A DNA stretch of 64,000 bases from Corynebacterium hindlerae (GCF_014117265.1 NZ_CP059833.1:62001-126000), one strand, 5' to 3'. Positions 36,510 to 44,528 are shown, numbered from the stretch's first letter. Numbers and translations are program-made. The notes: generated from the letters alone by a model not told the origin.

Positions 36510-36725
36510 TCACTGGAGTATCTCGATTCTGAGACCAAGAGTGTTAAGTACTGTTAAGACTGCTCCAATGCTGGGCGTTCCTGTCCCTTTTTCGATGTCG
36601 CGAAGGGTCCGGTCCGAAATGCCGGTCATTTCCGCGAGTTGCTGTTGGGTGAGCATATAGCGCTTGCGCATGTCTCGTATCGCTTGGCCGATAGATGTGG
36701 CTTCAGGGGAACTAAGATCTGCCAT
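36510..36725 (-). CDS. HipB-like antitoxin, XRE family
   Basis: The 71-aa protein has a helix-turn-helix (LTQQQLAEMTGISDRTLRDIEKGTG). HipB proteins bind their operator and neutralise HipA. The ATG at 36725 is preferred: TATATT lies six bases upstream (leaderless), and the longer frame to 36770 would overlap the lipase-like gene. The toxin partner is dead, so this is an orphan antitoxin. Confidence 0.8.
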   Translation of the reverse strand: MADLSSPEATSIGQAIRDMRKRYMLTQQQLAEMTGISDRTLRDIEKGTGTPSIGAVLTVLNTLGLRIEILQ

Positions 36726-36731
36726 GTCGGC

Positions 36732-36737
36732 AATATA
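36732..36737 (-). promoter_or_regulatory. -10 element, leaderless hipB start
   Basis: TATATT on the minus strand lies six bases before the ATG at 36725, close to the end of the upstream hydrolase gene. Confidence 0.45.
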
Positions 36738-36745
36738 TTTCCGAA

Positions 36746-37996
36746 TTAGTGCAGCCTCTCCAGCAACCACTCCATCTGCTGCGGCACCGAAAGATAGTAC
36801 GGGAGGAAGTGGTTGAGGGAGGTCCTACCGGGAAGTCGGACCAACCGTGATTCGGTATAGGACACAGCACCTCCCAAAGCCGACCACCTATCCCGCAGCC
36901 GTTGCACCTGTTCCACGGGGATCACGTCGTCGTTGCGGGAACCCCACAGTCTCACCGGCATCGCCGGAGGGCAGTGCCCTAATTCCTGTCGCTCGAGCGC
37001 CGCGCGCACCAGCGGAATCTCGCTGACCACCTCGGAAAACGATCTGCCGTCTACGGTCCACTTACGGGTGTGTTCCCACCCACTGGCCAGGACTGTTCCG
37101 CCCGCGCAGGTGCCGATATTGGCAAGTACTTGGCGCCGACCATGCTCGTTGAGCAGGGGCCATAGGATTTCCCAGAGCTCGGGAGTTTCTGCCATCAGCC
37201 CCATGAACGAATAGGCCAACGTTCCCACCACAAGGGAACCGTCAACGTGGGACATGACGTCGAGAAGCGTGCTCGGTGGGGCGCCCACCACTGCCGCGCG
37301 CGCCGGGAGCTGCGGGTTTTCCACGCACCACCCCACTGCCCCGGTGCCTTGGGAAAATCCCCACAATCCGATCTGCTGCGTATCGGAAATGCCTAGCGTC
37401 CGGGAAGCGCGCAGCGCGTCATAGAGTGATTGACCAGCGGCGATGTGGTCGACGTAATACTGGATAGCGGCGTCGGGATCACGCGGGTAATCGATAAACA
37501 CCACGTCGCAGCCTTGGCGTAGGAACGCGAGCATGACAGGTAGTTCGTAAGCCATGATGGCGTCGCGCGGTTTGTCCAGAAACACCTTGAGGCCGATGGC
37601 GCAGCTGTGGGACGGGTCGCAGTGCTGCGCCACACCCTGAGTGGACGGGGCGAACCCGATGACCGGGCGCTCACCATATGGCCAGGAGGCGGCTGAGCGG
37701 ATCAGCCCGCCCGTAGCCGTGAGCTGGCGGCCATGTGAATCGGTGGTGACATATTCGAACCGTTGAGCCTGCTCGCGGGCACCGAGGAAACGCAAAGGGC
37801 CGACCTCTGTGACAGTGCCTGGGGCCATTCCGAACACGCGCTCCGAACCACCAAAGTTCGGCACCTTCACATCGTCAATGATTGTGCGGCGCACGGGCTG
37901 CCTACGCAGGAGAAACCGGATGAAGTCCCTGCGCAACGGGGCGGATACGTGCGCGAGCAGTTGCACGTCGGAAAGCCGGTAGCGTCGGAGCCTCAT
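36746..37996 (-). CDS. Secretory-lipase-like alpha/beta hydrolase
   Basis: The 416-aa protein matches the LIP family of actinobacterial triacylglycerol/esterase-type hydrolases: GFAPSTQGVAQHCDPS, nucleophile elbow GFSQGTGA, acid SRNDDVIPVEQV and a C-terminal His in SLNHF. No signal peptide is visible. It starts at ATG 37996 from a promoter shared with the divergent small ORF. GGTGGAGG directly precedes the ATG but overlaps the -10 spacer. Confidence 0.82.
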   Translation of the reverse strand: MRLRRYRLSDVQLLAHVSAPLRRDFIRFLLRRQPVRRTIIDDVKVPNFGGSERVFGMAPGTVTEVGPLRFLGAREQAQRFEYVTTDSHGRQLTATGGLIRSAASWPYGERPVIGFAPSTQGVAQHCDPSHSCAIGLKVFLDKPRDAIMAYELPVMLAFLRQGCDVVFIDYPRDPDAAIQYYVDHIAAGQSLYDALRASRTLGISDTQQIGLWGFSQGTGAVGWCVENPQLPARAAVVGAPPSTLLDVMSHVDGSLVVGTLAYSFMGLMAETPELWEILWPLLNEHGRRQVLANIGTCAGGTVLASGWEHTRKWTVDGRSFSEVVSEIPLVRAALERQELGHCPPAMPVRLWGSRNDDVIPVEQVQRLRDRWSALGGAVSYTESRLVRLPGRTSLNHFLPYYLSVPQQMEWLLERLH

Positions 37997-38004
37997 GCCT
38001 CCAC

Positions 38005-38012
38005 CCTATAGT
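38005..38012. promoter_or_regulatory. Bidirectional promoter with overlapping -10 elements
   Basis: CCTATAGT carries TATAGT on the plus strand (38007-38012, seven bases before ATG 38020) and TATAGG on the minus strand (38010-38005, eight bases before ATG 37996). Both starts are close enough for leaderless or near-leaderless transcripts from one shared TATA core. Confidence 0.55.
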
Positions 38013-38019
38013 GGTCCCC

Positions 38020-38220
38020 ATGGAAACACGTTTCTTTATCCAAGCGGCCGACGACATCACCCCGGATTGGCAGGACCTCAGCACGTGGGCGCCGAGCCTC
38101 GAGATTGCCGAACAGCTCCTAGAGGTGTTCCAGGAGACGGTCGCGCAGTCTGGCGAGCTGAAGAACCCTCGGCTGCGTATTGTGACGCGTCCCGTTGGGG
38201 AGGCGACAGCCATAAAATAG
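38020..38220 (+). CDS. Small protein upstream of cobG, 66 aa
   Basis: The protein (METRFFIQAADDITPDW, then TWAPSLEIAEQLLEVF) has no signal or membrane segment. A -10 element at the leaderless distance, steady codon usage and position directly before cobG support it as a gene. The function is unknown. It ends 5 bases before the cobG start and carries the cobG -10 in its last codons. Confidence 0.6.
   Translation: METRFFIQAADDITPDWQDLSTWAPSLEIAEQLLEVFQETVAQSGELKNPRLRIVTRPVGEATAIK
38213..38218 (+). promoter_or_regulatory. -10 element, leaderless cobG start
   Basis: TAAAAT lies seven bases before the cobG ATG at 38226 and overlaps the last codons of the 66-aa ORF. The absence of a leader excludes a cobalamin riboswitch at this promoter. 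Confidence 0.45.
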
Positions 38221-38225
38221 AGTCT

Positions 38226-39338
38226 ATGACTCTGCCTCAACACGCTTCGACCGAAAAAGTAGCCTGCGACCTGGGGCTTGGTGACCGCACCCGATCCGAC
38301 GGGTGCCCCGGAGCCCTAACCTTCCACCACGCCTCAGATGGATCGATCGGCCGAGTGCGCTTCCCCGGCGGCATGATGTCCGCCACACAGTTTGCGCAGT
38401 TCGCACAGGCATCTGCTGACTTTGGCGACGGCGACATCCACCTCACCACCCGCGGCAACGTGCAGATCCGTGGCATTACCGACGAAGCAGGCTTCACGAC
38501 GGCCGTCCTCGCAGCCGGATTCGTCCCCAGCATCCCCCACGACAAGATCCGCAACATCATCGCCACTCCCCTTGCCGACCTGGACGAACTCGTGGTTGAG
38601 CTGGATCAAGCCCTGCTCGCCGAGGCGGAACTTGCTGGACTTTCGGGCCGTACCTTATTCGGTATCGACGGTGGCGACGGCGCGATCCTGGCACAGCAGC
38701 CCGATTTTGGCGTGTTCAGTCCCTCGAATCAGCTCATCCTAGGCGGGCAACTCACCACGCACGTCCTCACCAACCCTGCCACTGAGCTAGCCGAACTGGC
38801 CCTGAAGTGGCAACGCACCCGGGGCGACAAATGGCGCGTTGCCGAAAAGCCCGAGTTCAACACCTACGATACTGCTGCCGTTGAGTCGCAAGAACCGACT
38901 CACATCGGCTGGTTTGACCGCGAAAATGGCACTGTCTCCCTCGGTGCGGGCCTGCCGTTTGGCGTGATCACGGCCAAGGTAGCGGAGCTGCTGCGGGCCG
39001 TCGACAAGCCTGTGCAGGTCACGCCGTGGCATAGCGTGCTCGTCCACGACCTCGACGAAGGGGAAGCCGAAGCGGTAGCGAAAGTACTCGCACCGATGGG
39101 GCTCATTTTCGACGCCCACTCCCCTCACCTGCTGGTCACGGCGTGCACGGGACTGCCGGGTTGCGCAAAATCGCGGGATGACGTCCGCCGCGACGCCCTC
39201 CAGCTGATGGCCAGCGGGGCGAGTGAACGCACGCATTTCTCCGGCTGCGAGCGCCGATGTGGGCACCCGCGCGTGGCATACACCGATTACTTGGCGCTGG
39301 GCGGCGGTGAGTATGAGGTGTTTAGTAGCTGCTGCTAA
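38226..39338 (+). CDS. cobG: Precorrin-3B synthase CobG
   Basis: The 370-aa protein has the nitrite/sulphite reductase ferredoxin-like half-domains and the siroheme/4Fe-4S-type cysteines C307, C313, C341 and C345 (CTGLPGC, CERRC). The N-terminal LTTRGNVQIRGI is typical. CobG oxidises precorrin-3A to precorrin-3B using O2, marking the aerobic pathway. It is followed on the opposite strand by a 46-aa membrane protein gene that overlaps its stop. Confidence 0.93.
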   Translation: MTLPQHASTEKVACDLGLGDRTRSDGCPGALTFHHASDGSIGRVRFPGGMMSATQFAQFAQASADFGDGDIHLTTRGNVQIRGITDEAGFTTAVLAAGFVPSIPHDKIRNIIATPLADLDELVVELDQALLAEAELAGLSGRTLFGIDGGDGAILAQQPDFGVFSPSNQLILGGQLTTHVLTNPATELAELALKWQRTRGDKWRVAEKPEFNTYDTAAVESQEPTHIGWFDRENGTVSLGAGLPFGVITAKVAELLRAVDKPVQVTPWHSVLVHDLDEGEAEAVAKVLAPMGLIFDAHSPHLLVTACTGLPGCAKSRDDVRRDALQLMASGASERTHFSGCERRCGHPRVAYTDYLALGGGEYEVFSSCC

Positions 39339-39475
39339 GTCTCGTCGACGCGAGGCTTCCGTGAGGATGCCAATGCCAACAATGGCAAAATCCAGGCTGC
39401 TGGAGCGTTCCACTGGAGATGAATCCACGTTGTCAATGCAACTACAACTGCAAACTTGATGTGACGGAACTGCAT
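39335..39475 (-). CDS. Small membrane protein, 46 aa
   Basis: The ORF starts at ATG 39475 with strong ribosome-binding site TAAGGAAAG seven bases upstream, 17 bases after the stop of the secreted-protein gene. The protein starts MQFRHIKFAVVVALTTW, has hydrophobic stretches at about residues 8-20 and 25-37, and ends RKPRVDET. It overlaps the cobG stop by 4 bp. The function is unknown; the pairing with the upstream gene suggests a shared role. Confidence 0.6.
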   Translation of the reverse strand: MQFRHIKFAVVVALTTWIHLQWNAPAAWILPLLALASSRKPRVDET

Positions 39476-39492
39476 GAGAATCTTTCCTTAAG

Positions 39493-39986
39493 CTACCAGT
39501 GGTATCCAGGGCATGTCGAGATTGCACCTACCACTCCGGCGAGCAGACCACGGACACCGCCAGTCAAGGCGCCAGTTCCTACCCAAGCAGCAAAACACAC
39601 CTCGTTCTTTTCATCGCTGTAAGCGATGATTTGTCCGGGCGATGCATATTGAGTCAAAGTAACTGTTAGGGTGCGATTGGTTGGGGATGGCTCGTATCGC
39701 ACTTGAAGGCTCCCGTGCTCACTTTCCATAGTGGTTGGGAGGACTTCGACTATTTCCCCTTGTGAATCAACAATCTGAGGGGATCCAGAGTTGTTGACAA
39801 AGCGGTTTGATCCAAGCTCGATCACGATCGCTTCCCCATTGGAACTCCAAAGCATTTCCCTGCCGTCAGTTTGTGTGGTCGAGGGCTTTTCCTGAGCCGT
39901 ATCCATTGCGATATTAGTGGCATGAGCTGGTGAGTGAGAAAAAGAGAGCAGACAAGCTAGCCCAAGTGTGAAGAGTTTTTTTGCAT
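39493..39986 (-). pseudogene. Secreted-protein gene frameshifted in an A7 tract
   Basis: AAGGATGAC and ATG at 39986 open a reading frame that stops after nine codons. Adding one A to the A7 run just after ATG-C restores a textbook signal peptide: MQKKLFTLGLACLLSF followed by SHSPAHA and a 144-residue extracytoplasmic part with two Cys and a Gly-rich hydrophobic C-terminal segment (GTGALTGGVRGLLAGVVGA). The part from 39906 on is open. It is either a fresh pseudogene, phase-variable, or a sequencing error. The function is unknown. Confidence 0.7.
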
Positions 39987-40143
39987 GTCATCCTTTCGAT
40001 GATTGAGAACCAGTTGGTAGTCATTCACACTAAGCTCTAATAAATTACGTTTGCAATGCTTTAAAGTAACGGTTTTATAACGGAAATTGTCACCTTGAAA
40101 TCACTCCCATTTCGGCCATCCGGAACCACAAATCCGACCGCGC

Positions 40144-40149
40144 TAATCT
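40144..40149 (+). promoter_or_regulatory. -10 element, leaderless cobH start
   Basis: TAATCT lies seven bases before the cobH ATG at 40157. The region 39987-40143 is A/T-rich and otherwise holds only the secreted-protein gene's upstream sequence. Confidence 0.4.
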
Positions 40150-40156
40150 AGTAGTC

Positions 40157-40804
40157 ATGCACGAGTACATCACCGACGGTAACGAGATTTATCGCCAGTC
40201 CTTTGCCCTGATCCGGGAAGAATCGGATTTGTCCGCGTTCGATGAGCTGCAGGCTCAGGTTGCGGTGCGCATGATTCATGCTGCGGGACAGACGGATTTA
40301 GCGGATGACATTGAGTTTTCTGCTGGGTTAGTCCCAGCTGCCCGGGGCGCCCTGGAGGCTGGTAAGCCGATTATCACGGATGTGAACATGGTTGCCTCGG
40401 GTGTGACGCGCAAGCGCCTTCCTGCTGACAATGAGGTCTTGTGCTTCCTGCGTTCTCCTGAAGTACCGGAGCTTGCTGAAAAGCTGGGTACGACCCGTTC
40501 TGCTGCGGCGGTTGAGCTGTGGAAGCCAGTTCTTGACGGTGCTGTGGTGGCGATCGGTAATGCGCCGACCGCTCTTGTTCATTTGCTCACGTGGTTGGCG
40601 GAGGACGAGTCGCGGCCACGCCCGGCTGCAGTTCTCGGTATCCCGGTTGGTTTTGTGGGGGCTGCGGAATCCAAGGCTGATCTGGCCAACGCAGCAGCTG
40701 ATTTGGGGATTGAATTCCTGACGGTGCATGGCCGTCGTGGTGGCTCTGCGATTACTTGCGCCGCCATTAATGCGCTGGCAACCCACCAGGAGATTCTGCC
40801 ATGA
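40157..40804 (+). CDS. cobH: Precorrin-8X methylmutase CobH
   Basis: The 215-aa protein has the catalytic His in VRMIHAAGQTD and the substrate-binding TDVNMVASG. It moves the C-11 methyl to C-12, giving hydrogenobyrinic acid. It overlaps the cobIJ start by 4 bp. Confidence 0.95.
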   Translation: MHEYITDGNEIYRQSFALIREESDLSAFDELQAQVAVRMIHAAGQTDLADDIEFSAGLVPAARGALEAGKPIITDVNMVASGVTRKRLPADNEVLCFLRSPEVPELAEKLGTTRSAAAVELWKPVLDGAVVAIGNAPTALVHLLTWLAEDESRPRPAAVLGIPVGFVGAAESKADLANAAADLGIEFLTVHGRRGGSAITCAAINALATHQEILP

Positions 40805-42273
40805 GCACACTGTATGGCATCGGAGTTGGCCCCGGCGATCCGGAGCTGCTGACCCTCAAGGCTGTGAAAGCGATCGAAAGTGCGGACGTGGTGGCCTACC
40901 ACGCTGCGCCGGGTAAGCCGTCAACGGCGGCAGCGATTGCCTGCGAGCACTTCCGCGAAGGTCAGATTCATGAGTTGCTGGAGTACCCGGTGACCACGGG
41001 GGCCACTGACCATCCTGGTGGCTACGCTGGCGCCTTGGCCGATTTCTACGTGGATGCCACCGAGCGGCTTGCTTGCCACCTGCAGGAGGGTAAATCGGTT
41101 GCGATCCTCTCTCTCGGAGACCCGATGCTGTATTCCTCTTACCAGCATCTGCATCGGACGCTGGCTGAGTTTGCGACGGAAACTCGTGTTATTCCGGGCA
41201 TCCCTTCCATTACCGCGACTGCGGATGCCTTGCAGCAGCCGCTAGCTGAGGACGACGAAGTCATCACGATTCTTCCGGGCACCCTCCCGGAGCAGGAGCT
41301 GGTGCATCGCCTTGCGCTGACGGATACCGCTGTGATCATGAAGCTGGGGCGAACGTTTGAGAAGGTTAAGCAGGCGTTGGTGACAACGGGTTTGGCCGAG
41401 CGTGCCTATGTGGTTATCCGCGCCACCATGTCGGGGGAACGAGTGGTGCCTGTCCTCGAGGCCACCGAGGTGCCGTATTTCGCCTGCGTGGTTGTGCCGT
41501 CCCGCGTGATCTCCCCGGCCCCGGAACCCCGTGGCGAGGTCGTCGTCGTGGGGCTCGGCCCTGGTGCAGAGCGCTGGACGACGCCAGAGGTTGCCGCCGA
41601 GTTGGCGCAGGCCACCGACATTGTTGGTTACTCCACCTACGTCAATCGTGTCCCGGTCCGGGAGGGGCAGCACCGACACCTGTCGGACAACAAGGTGGAA
41701 GCGGAGCGCGCCGCGATGGCGCTGGATATGGCTAAGCGTGGTGCCCGGGTTGCCGTGGTTTCTTCCGGTGATCCAGGCGTATTTGCCATGGCTGCAGCTG
41801 TGCTCGAGACCGCCGACGATGACCTGTGGCGTGACGTTCCAGTACGTATTGTGCCAGGCATGACCGCAGCTCAGGCGGTGGCATCCCGAGTGGGCGCGCC
41901 ACTAGGGCACGATTTCGGCATGCTTTCGCTCTCCGATCGCCTCAAGCCCTGGTCGGTGATTGAGAAAAGGATTCGCGCCCTGGCCAGCGCAGATATGGCT
42001 TTCGCTGTGTACAATCCGGCCTCAAAGACGCGCCGGGAGCAGGTGGCACAGCTGCGCGACATCGTCGCTGAGTATCAGGCGCCGGAAACTCCGGTGATTG
42101 TGGCCCGTGCGGTGGGATCCACAGAGGAGTCTGTGGTGGTCACTAATTTGCGAGACTTCGACCCTTCGATTGTCGACATGCGCACCATGGTCATCATCGG
42201 CGCCTCCACTACCCATGTCTACGAGGGGCCAGATGGGCCGCGGGTGTTTACTTCCCGCAGGTATGAGGGCTAG
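40801..42273 (+). CDS. cobIJ: CobI-CobJ fusion (precorrin-2 C20- and precorrin-3B C17-methyltransferase)
   Basis: The 490-aa protein is two tetrapyrrole methylases in tandem. Residues 1 to about 235 are CobI (GVGPGDPELLTLKAV, GDPMLYSSYQHL). Residues about 245-490 are CobJ (VVGLGPGAERWTTPEV, SGDPGVFAMA, VYNPASKTR). The fusion is known in actinobacteria including M. tuberculosis. Its stop overlaps the convergent higA stop by 4 bp. Confidence 0.95.
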   Translation: MSTLYGIGVGPGDPELLTLKAVKAIESADVVAYHAAPGKPSTAAAIACEHFREGQIHELLEYPVTTGATDHPGGYAGALADFYVDATERLACHLQEGKSVAILSLGDPMLYSSYQHLHRTLAEFATETRVIPGIPSITATADALQQPLAEDDEVITILPGTLPEQELVHRLALTDTAVIMKLGRTFEKVKQALVTTGLAERAYVVIRATMSGERVVPVLEATEVPYFACVVVPSRVISPAPEPRGEVVVVGLGPGAERWTTPEVAAELAQATDIVGYSTYVNRVPVREGQHRHLSDNKVEAERAAMALDMAKRGARVAVVSSGDPGVFAMAAAVLETADDDLWRDVPVRIVPGMTAAQAVASRVGAPLGHDFGMLSLSDRLKPWSVIEKRIRALASADMAFAVYNPASKTRREQVAQLRDIVAEYQAPETPVIVARAVGSTEESVVVTNLRDFDPSIVDMRTMVIIGASTTHVYEGPDGPRVFTSRRYEG

Positions 42274-42545
42274 CCGACAAGCTTTTCGACGACCGGCTGC
42301 CCGGCTTCCCTTGCCCGAGCGAGGTCGTAGGCGGTCTGCATATCCAGCCACAGTTTGGCCGTGCCGACGCCTGCAGCCTCGAAACGGATAGCGAGTGCCG
42401 GGGTGACCGCAGCGTGTGCGTGCAGAACCCGGCTCAGTGCAACCCGGGAAACCCCAAGTCGACGGCTTGCCTCCGCAACGGAGATTTCTAGTTCGCTGAG
42501 CACATCCTCACGGATGACCTCACCTGGGTGAACTGGGTTGAACAT
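42270..42545 (-). CDS. higA: HigA-family antitoxin
   Basis: The 91-aa protein starts at ATG 42545 behind a strong AAAGGAGG. The HigA signature NPVHPGEVIREDVL precedes a helix-turn-helix (ISVAEASRRLGVSRVALSRVL). It binds HigB and the operator. It sits 13 bases after the toxin stop, in the toxin-first order typical of higBA. Confidence 0.9.
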   Translation of the reverse strand: MFNPVHPGEVIREDVLSELEISVAEASRRLGVSRVALSRVLHAHAAVTPALAIRFEAAGVGTAKLWLDMQTAYDLARAREAGQPVVEKLVG

Positions 42546-42558
42546 TGGAAAACCTCCT

Positions 42559-42837
42559 TTAGTGGTAGTCAAGGTAATCGACTAACTCGACATCTTCGCC
42601 TACAAACCGAAAGATGACTCGCCAGTTTCCGGTGATCCTCACTGACCAAAATCCCTTGCGATCGCCGACCAATTCATGCGCCCGATATCCAGGAATCCGA
42701 AGGATTGGCTCGATCGTGGTCGCTTGATCGAGGACGGAGAGCACACGTGACAGTTTGTTTGCATGTTGTGGCTGTATGCCTCGCTTAGACCCGGTCTTGA
42801 AGTACTCTTCCAGTCCGCGGTGCTGGAAACTGACGAT
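42559..42837 (-). CDS. higB: HigB/RelE-type mRNA interferase toxin
   Basis: The 92-aa protein, starting at GTG 42837, has the HigB segments FQHRGLEEYFKTGSKRGI and RAHELVGDRKGFWSVRI, then NWRVIFRF. RelE/HigB toxins cleave mRNA on the ribosome. All conserved basic/aromatic positions I can judge are present, so the toxin is probably active. Confidence 0.88.
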   Translation of the reverse strand: MVSFQHRGLEEYFKTGSKRGIQPQHANKLSRVLSVLDQATTIEPILRIPGYRAHELVGDRKGFWSVRITGNWRVIFRFVGEDVELVDYLDYH

Positions 42838-42849
42838 CACGCAACTAGC

Positions 42850-42866
42850 GTATCGTATTGCGATAC
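42850..42866. promoter_or_regulatory. Candidate higBA operator
   Basis: The inverted repeat GTATCG-TATTG-CGATAC lies 13 bases upstream of higB, overlapping the likely promoter. It fits HigA autoregulation. Confidence 0.55.
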
Positions 42867-42911
42867 ACGTGTCCATCGCCTCAAACTGGGGCTGATTACT
42901 TCACCGTGTGG

Positions 42912-43655
42912 TTACGGCAACACAGCGAAAGCGCGGGCCGGAAATCCTGTCCCCTCCAGCGGTTTCGGCCATGATGCGACGATCAGCGCGCCGGTTTCCG
43001 GAACCTGGTCCAAGTTCGCCAGCAGTTCGATCTGCCATTTATCCTGGCCGAGGACGTACAGCTCCGTCGGCAAGGAGCCTTGCGCTGCGACGACGCCCTG
43101 GTCGGTGTCGGTGGTTTCGTGTCCAATGGCCGAGATGCCGCGCTTGTCGACGAGCCATTGCACCACCTCCACGTTCCACCCTGGGTAGTGAGTCACGCCT
43201 TCGGTATCAGCGTTGGCCATGGCTGCTGCATCTGGCCAGCGCTTGTGCCAATCGCTCCGGAAGGCGACGAAAGCACCTTCCGGGATCTGGCAGTTTCTTT
43301 CCTCCCAGGCCAGGACATCCTCGATACTTGGGGTGAAGTCATGGTTCGCAGCAACTTCCTCAGAGAAGTCGAGTACGACCAGGGGTAGGACCATCTCGGT
43401 CACCGGTATTTGGTCCAGGGGCCGAGCATTCTGCACGAAATGAACCGGTGGGTCTACGTGGGTGCCCCACTGGCCGACGAACTGGTACTGGTCGATCTCG
43501 AACCCGTGCTCAGCGACGGTAAAAAGCCGAGTACGCGTTTCGTCTGGAAGTGCCGAGAACTTTGGTTGTCCGGCATGGAAGGAATGAGTGAGGTCAACGA
43601 ACGTGTGGTCGGTGCGTAGAGAGGTTGCGAGTTGCCAAAGATCAAGAGTAGCCAT
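42912..43655 (-). CDS. Cyclase-family metal-dependent hydrolase
   Basis: The 247-aa protein has the metal-binding motif of the cyclase/kynurenine formamidase family (GQWGTHVDPPVHF) and HETTDTDQG near the C-terminus. Substrate is unknown. ATG at 43655 was chosen over 43691. It is the first gene on the minus strand upstream of higBA but is separate from it. Confidence 0.85.
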   Translation of the reverse strand: MATLDLWQLATSLRTDHTFVDLTHSFHAGQPKFSALPDETRTRLFTVAEHGFEIDQYQFVGQWGTHVDPPVHFVQNARPLDQIPVTEMVLPLVVLDFSEEVAANHDFTPSIEDVLAWEERNCQIPEGAFVAFRSDWHKRWPDAAAMANADTEGVTHYPGWNVEVVQWLVDKRGISAIGHETTDTDQGVVAAQGSLPTELYVLGQDKWQIELLANLDQVPETGALIVASWPKPLEGTGFPARAFAVLP

Positions 43656-43685
43656 AAAGACAGCATGGTCTACTAGGGTAAGAGT

Positions 43686-43704
43686 TGTCAAGACCGCTCG
43701 GTCT
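43686..43704. promoter_or_regulatory. TetR-type palindrome and -35 of the cyclase gene
   Basis: AGACCGCTCGGTCT (43691-43704) is a perfect 14-bp palindrome of the GACCGnnCGGTC type bound by TetR-family regulators. It abuts a consensus TTGACA (minus strand, 43691-43686). CATGCT six bases before the ATG at 43655 would be the -10. No TetR gene is adjacent, so the regulator must be elsewhere or lost. The rest of the gap to 43790 shows nothing else. Confidence 0.5.
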
Positions 43705-43790
43705 AGAGAGGGTTAGGGGTGTCGAATTTGGTAACGCAAACTGACGAAAACGTGGTGTTCTGTACAGTTTCCACTATCAAATCCGACATG

Positions 43791-44528
43791 CTAGATCTCT
43801 CTGAGCGTCCGCAGTACCTCAACCGGCGTGTGCACCACATAGGCCCGCGATCCCCCTGGCAGCGGTGGTCGCTCAACCATCACTACTGGAATACCGAGAG
43901 ATCGTGCTGCCTCCAGCTTCGCCTCGGTGAGTGACCCGCCGGAGTTCTTGGTCACCAGCACGTCGATCTGGTTGCCAATCATCAAATCTTTTTCGCCCGC
44001 GACGTCGAACGGGCCGCGAGACAAGATCAATCGGTGGCGCGGCGGCAACGGCACTGATGGCTTCTCGACGCACCGGATCACATACAAATTGTGCGGATCG
44101 TTCGCGAATGGCTCGAGCTGCTGGCGGCCGATGGTGAGGAAGATGTGGTGGTGGTCGCGAGCTACCACCGACGCAGCTTCCTCCATGGAAGACACCGGGA
44201 TCCACTTGTCCCCCGCGCCAGGAGTCCAGGCCGGCCGGTGCAGGCAAATGAGTGGCACACCTGAGGCACGGGAGGCCTCGGCAGCGGACGTCGATATGCG
44301 CTCGGCAAAGGGGTGGGTGGCGTCGATGACGACTTCTACCCCGTTTTCGAAAATCCAGCGAGCCATTCCGGCGGGGCCGCCGAAGCCGCCAATGCGTACC
44401 TCACCGACCGGAAGGTGCGGGTTGGAAACACGCCCTGCCAGCGAGGACGTGACCCACCACCCCTGGCCCATCATCAGGCGAGCCAGTTCGCGGGCTTCGC
44501 CGGTGCCGCCGAGGATTAGTGCGCGCAT
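43791..44528 (-). CDS. cobK: Precorrin-6A reductase CobK
   Basis: The 245-aa protein has the Rossmann start RALILGGTGEARELA, DATHPFAERIS and LVTKNSGGSLTEAK. It reduces precorrin-6A with NADPH. It overlaps the cobM 3' end by 13 bp. Confidence 0.95.
   Translation of the reverse strand: MRALILGGTGEARELARLMMGQGWWVTSSLAGRVSNPHLPVGEVRIGGFGGPAGMARWIFENGVEVVIDATHPFAERISTSAAEASRASGVPLICLHRPAWTPGAGDKWIPVSSMEEAASVVARDHHHIFLTIGRQQLEPFANDPHNLYVIRCVEKPSVPLPPRHRLILSRGPFDVAGEKDLMIGNQIDVLVTKNSGGSLTEAKLEAARSLGIPVVMVERPPLPGGSRAYVVHTPVEVLRTLREI

Noticed and set aside
38150-38226. Possible cobalamin riboswitch ahead of cobG
   Set aside because: The region codes for a small protein and the likely transcript begins at the cobG start codon, leaving no leader; no B12 box is present.
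43719-43934. Plus-strand ORF of 71 codons next to the TetR-type palindrome
   Set aside because: It has no helix-turn-helix or other motif and overlaps the 3' end of cobK, so it is probably not a gene.
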